Shown: piece by piece, positions 7,980 to 17,575 of the stretch | Layout of the letters: the number at the start of each line of letters is the position of its first letter | Position numbering within the stretch: position 1 is the stretch's first letter | From: CAYQLY01 sp964418605 | GTDB taxonomy: Bacteria > Bacteroidota > Bacteroidia > Cytophagales > Cyclobacteriaceae | Direction: 5' to 3' | Length of the DNA stretch: 64,000 nt | NCBI GenBank assembly: GCA_964418605.1 | Contig: CAYQLY010000001.1 | Location: forward strand, 1-64,000 | The notes under the pieces: model-generated | Databases searched by the model: none | What the model was told of the DNA's origin: nothing | The model's input: only the letters and a program-made list of their open reading frames with translations | Position numbers and translations under genes: made by a program

Positions 7980-9368
7980 ATGACTCAAAACAGAATACTG
8001 TATTTTTTATTTTTTTATATACTAATAGGTTTTTCAGCTTTTGGTCAATTTGTTAATAAGCAAGCTGTTCCTAAAAAGGTTAGAATTTTATTTTTATTAG
8101 ATGCGTCGGGAAGTATGCTTGGCAAATGGGATGGTCAAGTAAAGATGTTAGGTGCTAAGAAGATATTATCTGAGCTTGTGGATTCACTTAAAGTGCTGAA
8201 TGATGTAGAACTTGGCCTTCGTATTTATGGTCACCAATTTGACAAAAAGTATGAAAATTGTTTAGACAGCAAGCTCGAGGTTCCTTTTCAGCCTTTTAAT
8301 CATGACTTAATCAAAAAAAAACTAGAAGTCATTACCCCAAAGGGAACAACACCTATTGCTTATTCATTAGAGCAGGCGGCTTATGATTTTTCAACTGAGA
8401 AAAATGTTCGCAATATTATTATATTGATTACAGATGGCATTGAGTCGTGTAAAGGTGATCCTTGTGCTGTTTCTATTGCTTTGCAAAAAAAGAAAATATT
8501 TTTACGCCCCTTTATTATTGGCGTAGGAACAGATAAAAATTTTGCTGATGCATTTGGATGTATGGGGCAGTATTATGATGCAGCAAATACGTATTCCTTT
8601 CGTTCCGTTCTTAAAACTATTATTAAGCAGAGTCTACGAAAAACAACAGTTACAGTTAATCTATTAGATAGCTTTAGCCAGCCTACTGAAACAAATGTGA
8701 ACATGACTTTTATAAACTCGGCTACTCAAGAGCCTGTTTATGATTTTGTTCATTATATAGATAAGAAAGGAATGCCTGATACACTTGAAATAGATCCTGT
8801 GTTAACTTATGATTTAGTAATTAATACAGTTCCTGCTGTCATTAAAAAAAATGTAATTATAAAAGGAGGGGAACATAATACAATTACTGTAAAAACACCA
8901 CAAGGGTCACTTAACGTATTGCAGCAATATACATTAGAGTATAGAATTCCGCCCGTAGTTCTTATTCGCCAGAATGGGAAACAAGAAACATTGTGTGTTC
9001 AAAGAATTGGATCCGTAGAAAAATATTTAATAGGGAAGTATGATTTAGAAATACTTACTATGCCAAGGCTTAATTTTTCAGCAATAGAAATTGGTCAGAG
9101 TAAAACAACTACGATTAACATCCCCGCTCCAGGTCTTTTAACACTATCTGATCGCTATACAGGATATGGGAGTGTTTATAAAATAAAAACAGATGGTACA
9201 CAAGAATGGATATATAATTTTGATAAATCGCCTATTTCTGTAGCGATGCAGCCAGGGAGTTATAAGTTGGTTTTTAAAGCTGCACAGGCTACCTCCAGTA
9301 AATATACAGATGTTCAATATTTTAGTATTAAATCAGGTGAGAGTACAAATATAAAGTTGTTTAAGTAG
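7980..9368 (+). CDS. Secreted von Willebrand factor A domain protein
   Basis: 462 residues from the ATG at 7980. A GTG at 7968 is possible but would overlap the preceding gene and lengthen the signal peptide. The N-terminus ILYFLFFYILIGFSAFGQF is a signal peptide, so the protein is exported. Residues about 35-220 form a vWA domain with the MIDAS motif DASGS and the third ligand loop in ITDGIESCKGDPCAV. The Cys pairs there suggest disulfides in the periplasm. The C-terminal half is beta-rich and unrecognised, ending in short repeats of IKSGESTNIKL type. It begins one base after the MBL gene's stop. The function is probably protein or metal binding at the cell envelope. Confidence 0.82.
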   Translation: MTQNRILYFLFFYILIGFSAFGQFVNKQAVPKKVRILFLLDASGSMLGKWDGQVKMLGAKKILSELVDSLKVLNDVELGLRIYGHQFDKKYENCLDSKLEVPFQPFNHDLIKKKLEVITPKGTTPIAYSLEQAAYDFSTEKNVRNIIILITDGIESCKGDPCAVSIALQKKKIFLRPFIIGVGTDKNFADAFGCMGQYYDAANTYSFRSVLKTIIKQSLRKTTVTVNLLDSFSQPTETNVNMTFINSATQEPVYDFVHYIDKKGMPDTLEIDPVLTYDLVINTVPAVIKKNVIIKGGEHNTITVKTPQGSLNVLQQYTLEYRIPPVVLIRQNGKQETLCVQRIGSVEKYLIGKYDLEILTMPRLNFSAIEIGQSKTTTINIPAPGLLTLSDRYTGYGSVYKIKTDGTQEWIYNFDKSPISVAMQPGSYKLVFKAAQATSSKYTDVQYFSIKSGESTNIKLFK

Positions 9369-9379
9369 AAGCTTTAGAA

Positions 9380-10549
9380 ATGATTTTAAGAAATGTAGAG
9401 ATTTTTGATACAAGTGAAAAAAAGACAAAAACTGTTTCTATTTATATTAAAGGTCAAGTTATTGCTAGGATTACTGATTCTGTTTTTTACGACCAGCAAA
9501 CCTCTATTGATTTAGGGGCAGCCATAGCTATTCCTGGATTAATTAACTCTCATGATCATTTGGAATTTAATTTATTTCCTCTATTAAAAAGTAGAGTTTA
9601 TTCTAATTATATAGAGTGGGCCAAAAGTCTTGAAGAAGAATTTTTAGATAAAATACGTATTGTTCAGCAAATACCTTCATCAGTTCGTGTCCAATATGGA
9701 ATATATAAAAACTTGATTAATGGGGTAACTAGTGTTGTTCATCATGGCAATTTATATCCAGAATTTGAAAATAGCCTCATTGATGTTGTTTCTTCTAGTT
9801 TTAAAACTATACATTCGCTTCGTTTTCATAACAAATGGCATTTAGATCTTTGGCAATCTTATTTTAACTGTAAGCCAGTGGTAATTCATCTGGGCGAGGG
9901 GGTTGATGTTATTGCTCGCAAAGAAATCAGTACTTATATAAAGTATAATTTTTTTAAAAAACGAACAATAGCTGTGCATGGTATTGGTATGGATGCAGAA
10001 CAAGTAAAAAAAATGCAAGCGCTTGTTTGGTGTCCTGTCTCAAATTATGAGTTGTATAATAAAACTGCTTGTATTGAGGTATTAAAACATAATACCTCTA
10101 TTTTATTTGGAACGGATTCAACTTTAACAGCCACATGGAATATATGGGAGCATTTGAGGTTTGCTCGGAAACAGAAAATGCTATCTGATACTGAGCTCTA
10201 TGATTCTTTTACTAGTTTACCTGCCCGGGTATGGAACCTAAGGAATACTGGGGAGATTAAAGAGTCTAAATTAGCTAATTTGGTTATACTTAGAAGTCAT
10301 TTGAAAGATAGCTTTTGGGATAATCTTTATGCTAGTAATCCTCATGATATTTTATTGGTTTTAAGAAGAGGTCAAATTCTTCTTTTTGATGAGGATTTAG
10401 TGTCACAAGTATCTATGCTTGCAATAGATAAGTTCTCAATAATTCAGGTAGGGGGTAGAAAAAAATATATACTTGGAAATATTACTGATATATTAAATAC
10501 GATTCGTTTTTATTGTAAAGACTCGACATTATTTTCAGATTTATGGTGA
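9380..10549 (+). CDS. Amidohydrolase superfamily protein
   Basis: 389 residues with the composite amidohydrolase layout: a small beta sandwich, then a metal-dependent barrel. Metal and catalytic residues are visible in order: H-x-H in NSHDHLEFN, a His in VVHHGN, HLGEG, VHGIGMD and the barrel-end Asp in FGTDSTLTATW. This pattern is closest to deaminase/chlorohydrolase-type (TrzN/SsnA/SAH deaminase) members. The substrate is unknown. The stop overlaps the start of the next gene by seven bases (ATGGTGA), so the two are translationally coupled. That ties it to the pair of GT-B-like proteins rather than to nucleotide salvage. Confidence 0.8.
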   Translation: MILRNVEIFDTSEKKTKTVSIYIKGQVIARITDSVFYDQQTSIDLGAAIAIPGLINSHDHLEFNLFPLLKSRVYSNYIEWAKSLEEEFLDKIRIVQQIPSSVRVQYGIYKNLINGVTSVVHHGNLYPEFENSLIDVVSSSFKTIHSLRFHNKWHLDLWQSYFNCKPVVIHLGEGVDVIARKEISTYIKYNFFKKRTIAVHGIGMDAEQVKKMQALVWCPVSNYELYNKTACIEVLKHNTSILFGTDSTLTATWNIWEHLRFARKQKMLSDTELYDSFTSLPARVWNLRNTGEIKESKLANLVILRSHLKDSFWDNLYASNPHDILLVLRRGQILLFDEDLVSQVSMLAIDKFSIIQVGGRKKYILGNITDILNTIRFYCKDSTLFSDLW

Positions 10550-11670
10550 GATTTTTTATTACAAGAGATTATTTTGGTACATTGCTAATGGCTTTATATG
10601 CTAAAATGACCTATCAAGAAGGGTATAATGATGTATTAATTATCCAGGAAATGGCTCAGCAGAAAAAGACTGATTATTTGATTGGATTGATAAAAAAAAC
10701 AAAAGAATTTCATAGGTGGTCTTCTATTGAAGAATATTATTCGAAGAAAAAAAATATATATGTAATAAAAAATCGAATAAAAAAAGTAATGATTTTTTTG
10801 AGGATTTTTAATTTTTATTTAAGAATGAAAAAAGATCGAAAGATTAAATTAATAAATGGCTTAAATTTTGATCAATATAATACAAGTCAAGTGGAAATAA
10901 ACACACTTATTCATGGGTTAGTTTGCATTACTCTTCTTGAAAAATATAAGCATGCAAAGCTTAACTACTTTGAAATGGGAATAGGCCATTATTTGAATTT
11001 TTATAACAAGAATCCTAAATTATTTAATTTTTATAGTCTATTTTTTGAACAGTATCAATCTTTTTTAAATAGAGCTTCTATTAATAGTGATTTTGTTAAA
11101 GGTTATTTTGAATTAATCCAGTTTGAAAATTTGAGTAGGTTTATGCTTGGCAATAATATGGAATTCTTAGGTCAATTGAATCCAGAGAGAGAGGGGGCTA
11201 AGTCATGTATTCTTATATTACTTCAAAACTTAGAGGTATTTAATGCTCCTAATGCTATTTGGGATCGTTTTATTGATGAATGTTTAAGAAAAGTTGATAA
11301 CCCTCAGAGATTCCATTTTATAATTAAACCTCATTATATGCAATCATATAAGACAGTACAATACTTCAAAAAAGTACTTCAAAAGAATAATGTTTCTTAT
11401 ACCATATGGAATGATAAACATATTATGCAATTGAATATAGAAACTTTTTTTTGGGCGATTAAAGATAAGGTAAAATATGTTTTTAGTTTGTTTTCTACAA
11501 GTATTTTTACTTTATCTTATATGTATAAAAATAGCAATATTAATTTTTTCTATTCCTATGATTTTATAGCAGATTATTTAGTAAAGGCGCCTGTGGATAT
11601 TCGTGAAAGATATATGTCGTTTGAAAGTATAATCAAAGAATGTTTAGCAAAAAACTGTGAAACATTATAG
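10543..11670 (+). CDS. GT-B-like glycosyltransferase candidate, copy 1
   Basis: 375 residues, clearly paralogous to the next gene. Shared landmarks are an N-terminal RDYFGTLLMALYAK strand-helix, NYFEMGIGHY in the middle, FHFIIKPHY, and the end motif KVKYVFSLFSTSIFTLSYMY. The order acidic-Gly motif, Lys-Pro-His, then Ser-Thr-Ser resembles the polysialyltransferase and GT52 sialyltransferase families, which have a Glu/Asp-Gly loop, a His-Pro motif and a Ser-Ser/Thr motif. Here KPH replaces HP, so the similarity is distant and the donor sugar is unknown. Lys- and Tyr-rich, no signal peptide. Base composition is even more AT-rich than the flanks, fitting a horizontally acquired surface-glycan locus. 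Confidence 0.5.
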   Translation: MVRFFITRDYFGTLLMALYAKMTYQEGYNDVLIIQEMAQQKKTDYLIGLIKKTKEFHRWSSIEEYYSKKKNIYVIKNRIKKVMIFLRIFNFYLRMKKDRKIKLINGLNFDQYNTSQVEINTLIHGLVCITLLEKYKHAKLNYFEMGIGHYLNFYNKNPKLFNFYSLFFEQYQSFLNRASINSDFVKGYFELIQFENLSRFMLGNNMEFLGQLNPEREGAKSCILILLQNLEVFNAPNAIWDRFIDECLRKVDNPQRFHFIIKPHYMQSYKTVQYFKKVLQKNNVSYTIWNDKHIMQLNIETFFWAIKDKVKYVFSLFSTSIFTLSYMYKNSNINFFYSYDFIADYLVKAPVDIRERYMSFESIIKECLAKNCETL

Positions 11671-11675
11671 TTTTC

Positions 11676-12818
11676 ATGAATTCTTATAATGATTTTAATA
11701 AAAAAAAGCGATTGTTTATAGTTAGAAATCATTACGGTGCTGTACTGATGGCTATTTATGCGAAAAAAACGTTTAAACCAATTTATGAGGATGTACTTTA
11801 TATACTAGATGCATCTTATGATAGAAATATATCGACAACGGTCCAGGCAATTAAGTCTACATCACAATTTTATACTTGGAGCTATATTTATGATTTTAAT
11901 ACAGAATCTAATAAGTCTTTTTTATATTTTTTTAAAAATGGCCTAAGAAAAGTAAGAATGCTTAGGTTAATATATAAATATTTGAAAAAAAGAATAATGA
12001 CTTATAAAGTGAATAAGCATGGTCCTATTGAGGTAAATATTACTACAGACTCTGGTATTTATCGTGATATTATTGCAAGATATCCATCTATTAAGGTTAA
12101 TTATTTTGAATTAGGAATTGGTGACTATTCATTAATTATTACAAATAATCTTAGCGAGCGTTTTTATGCTTATTCATTATTTGCCAAGTCCTATAAAAAT
12201 TTTCTTAAAGAGAGAAATAAAAAAGAAAAATTCGTAAATGATTATTTTGATAGGGATTTTTTTCAAAAAATATGTAAAAAAACACTTTCTGTAAAAGCTA
12301 AGTTTATACTAGATGATAAAACTTGTAATCATGATAGACCTATTGTGTTTTTTTTAATGCAGGATTTGTCGAGGGCTGACTTTGATAATGAATCCTGGCA
12401 TTCATTTTTTGATAAATGCATTGAAAAAATACAAAATCCATATGCTTTTCATTTTGTAGTTAAACCTCATTTGCTACAACGACATGAAACATTGGAATAT
12501 GTTAGGAGTTATTTTCAAAATAAAAATTTGAGTTTTTCCATATTAGATGATTTAGATATTATGCAAATTAATATAGAGGTTTTTTATTTTTATATACAAG
12601 ATAGAGTAAATTATGTTTTTGGTATCTATTCGACAAGTATATTTCATTTGTCTGTTATATACCCTAATCCTCATACAAAATATTTTTATTCATATAAGTT
12701 TTTATTGCCATATCTTGATAGAGTAGATAATTTTTTAAAAACATCATATATGAATACAAGAGATATTGTTATGAATTGTCTTTCTGGAAATTGTGAAGAA
12801 ATTGTAGTTGATCAATAG
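11676..12818 (+). CDS. GT-B-like glycosyltransferase candidate, copy 2
   Basis: 380 residues, a diverged paralogue of the preceding gene over its full length. Corresponding landmarks are RNHYGAVLMAIYAKK, NYFELGIGDYS, FHFVVKPHLLQ, DIMQINIEVF, and RVNYVFGIYSTSIFHLS. As with copy 1, the motif order suggests a distant sialyl/polysialyltransferase-like GT-B fold. It starts six bases after copy 1, so the two were probably produced by tandem duplication and are coexpressed, perhaps adding different sugars or linkages. It is the last plus-strand gene before a convergent boundary with the minus-strand radical SAM/GT operon. No transmembrane segment. Confidence 0.5.
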   Translation: MNSYNDFNKKKRLFIVRNHYGAVLMAIYAKKTFKPIYEDVLYILDASYDRNISTTVQAIKSTSQFYTWSYIYDFNTESNKSFLYFFKNGLRKVRMLRLIYKYLKKRIMTYKVNKHGPIEVNITTDSGIYRDIIARYPSIKVNYFELGIGDYSLIITNNLSERFYAYSLFAKSYKNFLKERNKKEKFVNDYFDRDFFQKICKKTLSVKAKFILDDKTCNHDRPIVFFLMQDLSRADFDNESWHSFFDKCIEKIQNPYAFHFVVKPHLLQRHETLEYVRSYFQNKNLSFSILDDLDIMQINIEVFYFYIQDRVNYVFGIYSTSIFHLSVIYPNPHTKYFYSYKFLLPYLDRVDNFLKTSYMNTRDIVMNCLSGNCEEIVVDQ

Positions 12819-12851
12819 TTTTTATTTTTTTATGATAGGTGATACTTGTAA

Positions 12852-13904
12852 TCAATTCAACTTATCATAATTTTCAACCGTCTCTTTCATAATAGGTACA
12901 GAGTATTTTATTGATAAACCAATCTTTTTTTGGAGCAATTTTTCTAAAACCTCAATCATATTTTCTTTTGAATGGCATATATGGGTTTGTGATGATGGAG
13001 GAGGATATCCAACATTAAAACATACAATGTTTAAATGATATGCTGCGGCTTCCATGAATGCATAACATTGACCTTCATGCACAGAGGTATGTAAAAATAT
13101 TTTTGATTGGTGTACATACTTTAATACTTCCATCCTATTCTCAATTAATCCTGTGAGAGTTATATTGCTTTGCAGGTTGAAATCTTTAATCATTTGATTT
13201 AGAGTATTGTATTCTACACCACCACCAATTAACATCACTTTAAGGTTGGGATAGTGTTTTACTAAGGTATTAATAATCTCAATAAAGGTTTTGTAATTTT
13301 TTACTGGAATTAGACTCCCAACCCCAATAATGTCAATGGATCTTTCCATATCAGGATTATAAGGTGGAAAATAATTCTGGTCAAAGTTTAGCCCAAATGG
13401 AATAATCTGAAATGCTTTAATTTTTGATGATTCAAATAATACATTGGCATTGAACTGAGAACAACAAATTATTTTGATTTTTAAGTATTTTAACAATAAA
13501 TTTAAATTTTTTCTTTTTGTATCTTGTCCTTGTGCAGTAGCTAGTAGTTTTACTTTATATAGCTTTGACAAGATATAAGCCATTAGCGTGGTCTGCCCTA
13601 GCCAAAAACTATATATAGCAGTAACAGGTTTTTTTTTATTTATTTTTCTGAAGTTCAGAATAACTTTAGTCCATACTAAAAGTCGAGCTATTTTTTTATT
13701 TTTCCCACCAATAGCATAAACATTTATTCCTCTCCAAACGTAGTCTCTTTTTTTAAATGGGTAATCAAATGCTATAACAGATATATGTGGTGTTATATGT
13801 TCTTTTAAACTGAGTGTAAATAATTGAAGCGATGGAATACAGTTTAGGTCTTCTTCAGATGATGCGAAGCCTGGAGTAAGTATTATAATATGTTTTTCTG
13901 TCAT
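12852..13904 (-). CDS. Glycosyltransferase family 4
   Basis: 350 residues with a GT-B fold of the GT4 type, which uses a nucleotide sugar and retains anomeric configuration. The donor-binding C-terminal domain is plain: GVGSLIPVKNYKTFIEI, LKVMLIGGG, and the E-x7-E signature in HEGQCYAFMEAA. No signal or membrane segment, so cytosolic or peripheral at the inner membrane. It is the last gene of the minus-strand operon, 52 bases after another GT4. A plausible job is adding a late sugar to the product exported by the ABC protein in the same operon. Confidence 0.88.
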   Translation of the reverse strand: MTEKHIIILTPGFASSEEDLNCIPSLQLFTLSLKEHITPHISVIAFDYPFKKRDYVWRGINVYAIGGKNKKIARLLVWTKVILNFRKINKKKPVTAIYSFWLGQTTLMAYILSKLYKVKLLATAQGQDTKRKNLNLLLKYLKIKIICCSQFNANVLFESSKIKAFQIIPFGLNFDQNYFPPYNPDMERSIDIIGVGSLIPVKNYKTFIEIINTLVKHYPNLKVMLIGGGVEYNTLNQMIKDFNLQSNITLTGLIENRMEVLKYVHQSKIFLHTSVHEGQCYAFMEAAAYHLNIVCFNVGYPPPSSQTHICHSKENMIEVLEKLLQKKIGLSIKYSVPIMKETVENYDKLN

Positions 13905-13956
13905 ATTTTTATATATTAGTATTAAATTAATGGAAGTAATGTAATTACACTAATTG

Positions 13957-15075
13957 TTATGGCAATAAATCATTATAAGTCTTTATGAGTTTTGAAGCAA
14001 TAGCATCGAAACTAAGATTCGTATTGAAAAAATCAACTGCTTTTTTTGACTCGTTTTCCCATTTTTTTTCCATAACTTGTAAGGCTGTTCTGTAAAAATC
14101 GTTGCTGTTGCCTGTTTCCCATACACCACCAATTGTGCCATTATTTGTCATTATATAGAATGATGGTATATTACTTACAATGGGTACTACACCACATGCT
14201 AGTGATTCTATAAGCGCATATCCACAGCTTTCATAATGACTTCCTAATACAAAGTAGTCAGAGCTGGAGTAATAGTGAATGAGTTTATTATAGTTTATGG
14301 GGCCAAGTAAGAAAACATTTGTTTCTAGGTTATGTTCTTTAATTTTGTTTTTTACTATTTCTAATAATGGTGCTTCTTTATAAATCATATAAATGGTAGC
14401 ATATGGGTGTTTTTTTTTTATAAGATTAAAACCATCTAAAATCGTCATAGGATCTTTATTATTATCTAAATTACCTATCCATAAAAATACAGGTTTGCCT
14501 TCCATTTTTGTAATTAGTTTAGATGAATAAGTATTTTGACGTGTAAAATAAGCTGATCCTTCCATTACATAGGATATATTTTTTTTCTTAGATATAGTTT
14601 TTAATTCTAGCCAATGGTTTTCAATGCCTTTTGCTGAAAAAAGAAAGCAATTTACATTCTTTAAGCATATTTTTTGTATAATTTGTAACAGGCCTTTTTT
14701 GGGTTTTTCGGCATGATGCTGAACTACAATTTTTGTTTTTTTGTGTAGGAAGAGACGTAAAATAAATATTTGTGTAAAAAAAATCAAGCCATGAACATGA
14801 ACTATGTCTGCATTTAGGCCTCTTGCTATTCGTGATATTTTTAAAGTGAGATGCCAGGGACGAGGCATTCCTTTAAAGCGGTCTTTTATAAAAATATAAT
14901 TAACCCCATTTAGTTTTATTTTTTTATTTTCTTGAAATCGATGAATAAATGTTACATGAGTGCCTTTTTTTGCTAAAGCCTCAGCGCAACCAACAGTAGT
15001 TAAATACTTTTCGAGTAGTTCATCGCTGTTTTTTAAAAAATCATCGTAATAGTGATTAATTATAACAAGGTTCAT
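13957..15075 (-). CDS. Glycosyltransferase family 4
   Basis: 372 residues of GT4. The N-terminal acceptor domain has the HVHGLIFF segment typical of the family. The donor domain has FLWIGNLDNNKDPMTIL, NVFLLGPINYNKL, and the E-x7-E signature in HYESCGYALIESLACG. It lies eight bases after the ABC exporter gene, so it is almost certainly in the same transcript. The sequence differs widely from the other GT4 in the operon, so the two probably act at different steps. Confidence 0.9.
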   Translation of the reverse strand: MNLVIINHYYDDFLKNSDELLEKYLTTVGCAEALAKKGTHVTFIHRFQENKKIKLNGVNYIFIKDRFKGMPRPWHLTLKISRIARGLNADIVHVHGLIFFTQIFILRLFLHKKTKIVVQHHAEKPKKGLLQIIQKICLKNVNCFLFSAKGIENHWLELKTISKKKNISYVMEGSAYFTRQNTYSSKLITKMEGKPVFLWIGNLDNNKDPMTILDGFNLIKKKHPYATIYMIYKEAPLLEIVKNKIKEHNLETNVFLLGPINYNKLIHYYSSSDYFVLGSHYESCGYALIESLACGVVPIVSNIPSFYIMTNNGTIGGVWETGNSNDFYRTALQVMEKKWENESKKAVDFFNTNLSFDAIASKLIKTYNDLLP

Positions 15076-15083
15076 TTTTTTGA

Positions 15084-16823
15084 TTATAATATATTAATTT
15101 TTTCTAAAATTCCATTATTAATTTCGTATGTATTATGGCATACTTTTAAAGTGCTTGCACGATGGGTTATAATAATAATAGTTTTCCCTTCCTTATTAAG
15201 GTTTGATAATGTTTTAATAATTTCCTCTTCTGTTTTTAAATCTAAAGCAGATGTGCTTTCATCTAGAACTAAAATATCAGCGTCTCTATATAATGCTCGT
15301 GCAATAGCTATGCGTTGAATTTGTCCACCTGATAATTTTGCTCCTCGTTCTCCTATATTTGCTTTTACACCATGAGGTAAAGATTCAATTAAGCCAAGTA
15401 GTTCACAGCTAGAAATACAAGTTGAAATTTTTTTATAATCTATTTCTTCTTCACCAAGAGCTATATTTTCAGCAATGGTTGCATTGAGTAAAACAGGATT
15501 TTGTGATACATAGCCAATATGTTTTCTCCAGGATAGTGTATGATAATCTGTTAAGTGCATATCATCTATATATAGCTGGCCAGAATCTTCTTTTAAAAAG
15601 CGAAGAAGTAGTTTTAGTAATGTTGTTTTTCCTGATCCTGATCTCCCTACTAATCCTATAATTTCGCCTTTTTTTATTTCCAAATTAATGTTTTGCAAAG
15701 TTGGCTTAGTAGCATGAGGATAAGAAAAACAAATGTTGCTGAACTTAATATGTTTATGGAAAGAAATGAAGTTGTTTAAATTGGTAGAACTTTCAACTAT
15801 GGTATTTTTTTGTATATATTCCATCGTATACGCGTAGGTTTTTATATTGGTTAGATTATTAATAATTTTATTTATAGAAGGGATCAGTCGATAGGTGGCT
15901 GCTGCAAACAAACTAATTAAACTTATTGTTTGCTCAGCATTTTTTTTCATAACTATAGAATAAATAAATATGGTTATTAAAGCAAAAATAGCAGTTAATT
16001 CTAATGTTTTTTCTGAGGCTATTCTAATTAAATAAAGTATAATATATTTTTTGTGTAACTTTTTTTTGAAGTATATAAATTTTTTTATGAAAAAATTTTC
16101 TTTTTGATAGATTTTAATATCGATATAGCCCTGTACTCCTTGACTTAAATATTTAAAAGATTGAATTGGTGTATTTTTTATATCTTCCTTGATTTTATTT
16201 ATAGATCCATTTTTAATTAGATAGAAAATGATGAGTATTGGTCCAAGGATAAATCCTAAAAGTAAAAGCAGACTTGCATTGTAGATCATAAGCCCAATAG
16301 TAATTCCTAATAAAATAACAAAGTCACCTATAAGATTAATTGATGCCAGTAAGATACTTGATGCAAATAAAGTAGGTGTATTTTGTATGTTTGTTGTTAT
16401 TTCAGAAAAGCTACTGTTTGAAAAGCTAAGATAGGGTATATTATAGAATGACTTAAAATTATCTTCAGCTATATTACTTTCTACTCTATAAGTAAACCGG
16501 ATAATATATCTGCTTATTAAAGCATTTATAATATTCTTTAGCATAAAAAGAATGATTAATCCAATAGCAAAGAAAATCAAAAATGAATTTTGACTTGTAA
16601 AGTTAAGTATCTTAAAAAGATAATTTAAGTAGAAATTTGAGTTAATGATTTCTGGATTGGTTATTAATATAATGAGCGGAATGATTGATCCTAAGCTGAT
16701 CACATCAAGTATAGAATTGATTAAAATAAGTACTATGGCTATGATAGCTTCCTTACGTTGTCCAGAATTTAAACATTCGTAGACTTGAGTAATTAATAAT
16801 TTTCTTTTTTTATTCTTATCCAT
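15084..16823 (-). CDS. ABC transporter, fused permease-ATPase (lipid/glycolipid exporter type)
   Basis: 579 residues with the half-transporter layout of MsbA-like exporters. About six hydrophobic segments fill residues 20-320. The ATPase follows with Walker A GLVGRSGSGKTT, the signature LSGGQIQRIAIARAL, Walker B ILVLDESTSALD, and the H-loop in IIITHRAS. It should work as a homodimer at the inner membrane. Its start overlaps the end of the methyltransferase gene by 31 bases. Position beside two GT4 genes and three radical SAM genes suggests it flips or exports the glycosylated product. Confidence 0.93.
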   Translation of the reverse strand: MDKNKKRKLLITQVYECLNSGQRKEAIIAIVLILINSILDVISLGSIIPLIILITNPEIINSNFYLNYLFKILNFTSQNSFLIFFAIGLIILFMLKNIINALISRYIIRFTYRVESNIAEDNFKSFYNIPYLSFSNSSFSEITTNIQNTPTLFASSILLASINLIGDFVILLGITIGLMIYNASLLLLLGFILGPILIIFYLIKNGSINKIKEDIKNTPIQSFKYLSQGVQGYIDIKIYQKENFFIKKFIYFKKKLHKKYIILYLIRIASEKTLELTAIFALITIFIYSIVMKKNAEQTISLISLFAAATYRLIPSINKIINNLTNIKTYAYTMEYIQKNTIVESSTNLNNFISFHKHIKFSNICFSYPHATKPTLQNINLEIKKGEIIGLVGRSGSGKTTLLKLLLRFLKEDSGQLYIDDMHLTDYHTLSWRKHIGYVSQNPVLLNATIAENIALGEEEIDYKKISTCISSCELLGLIESLPHGVKANIGERGAKLSGGQIQRIAIARALYRDADILVLDESTSALDLKTEEEIIKTLSNLNKEGKTIIIITHRASTLKVCHNTYEINNGILEKINIL

Positions 16824-17551
16824 GGGAAAGGTGTATCTGGGCTGAGTATTTTTTTAAATTTATTTTTTAAAGTGTGAGGGTTGTATAAAATGTCTTTTGA
16901 AAATTTATCTAATTTTCCTTTATCATGATGATAATACTGGCTTGACATTTCTGGATATCCTAATTTGGTATAATAGCTTAATGTTCTTTTTTTTGCATCT
17001 TCAATTTCGTGCTCTTTATAAAAGGGGCTATCTATAAAATGAATTTCACCTTTTTTATTAAGCAATGAAAAAAGCCTGTTGATGAGTTTGTCTAAATCTT
17101 CAAAGTATTGAACGGTGCTGTTTAAAACAATAATATCAAATCTGGATTCAGTAAAAATAGTTTCAAAAATATCGCCATAAAAAAAAGAAAGATTGTTTTT
17201 TTTAAATAATCTTGATGCCTGTTCTAATTCAAATAAATTGATGTCAAGGCCGAATATTATGTTTGTAGATTCTATATCTGCTAGTCTCGAACAAAACCAT
17301 CCATTGCCACATCCTATTTCAAGTAGTTTTATATTTTTCTTTTTTTTTAGATAGTTTTTAAATCTGTTGTATGATTTGATGCGCAGAGCCCATTCTTTGT
17401 AGTAAGGATTTGTTTGTGCTACATAAGGTAGATTTTTTATTTCTTCTTCACTATAAAGTCTTTTTTCTTTTTTTCTAACCTCTATGTAGCTGGTCTCGAA
17501 TAGTGTATTGATAGGTGAAAGTAGTTTTAAATTTGAGTTGACTGGTTCCAT
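16793..17551 (-). CDS. SAM-dependent class I methyltransferase
   Basis: 252 residues with motif I LLEIGCGNGWFCSRLA near residue 95, the acidic FGLDIN after strand 2, and FDIIVLNSTVQYFEDL as the motif IV region, the order of a class I Rossmann methyltransferase. The first 80 residues carry Lys/Glu-rich helices that may recognise the substrate. No membrane segment. It lies between a radical SAM gene and the ABC exporter in the operon, so it probably methylates the same intermediate. The acceptor atom is unknown. Confidence 0.87.
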   Translation of the reverse strand: MEPVNSNLKLLSPINTLFETSYIEVRKKEKRLYSEEEIKNLPYVAQTNPYYKEWALRIKSYNRFKNYLKKKKNIKLLEIGCGNGWFCSRLADIESTNIIFGLDINLFELEQASRLFKKNNLSFFYGDIFETIFTESRFDIIVLNSTVQYFEDLDKLINRLFSLLNKKGEIHFIDSPFYKEHEIEDAKKRTLSYYTKLGYPEMSSQYYHHDKGKLDKFSKDILYNPHTLKNKFKKILSPDTPFPWIRIKKENY

Positions 17552-17575
17552 TTTTTTTAATTCAAAGATATATGA

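Noticed and set aside
10543..12818. Naming the twin genes as sialyltransferases
   Set aside because: The key HP motif is not conserved and no sialic-acid synthesis genes are near, so only a tentative GT-B-like call is justified.
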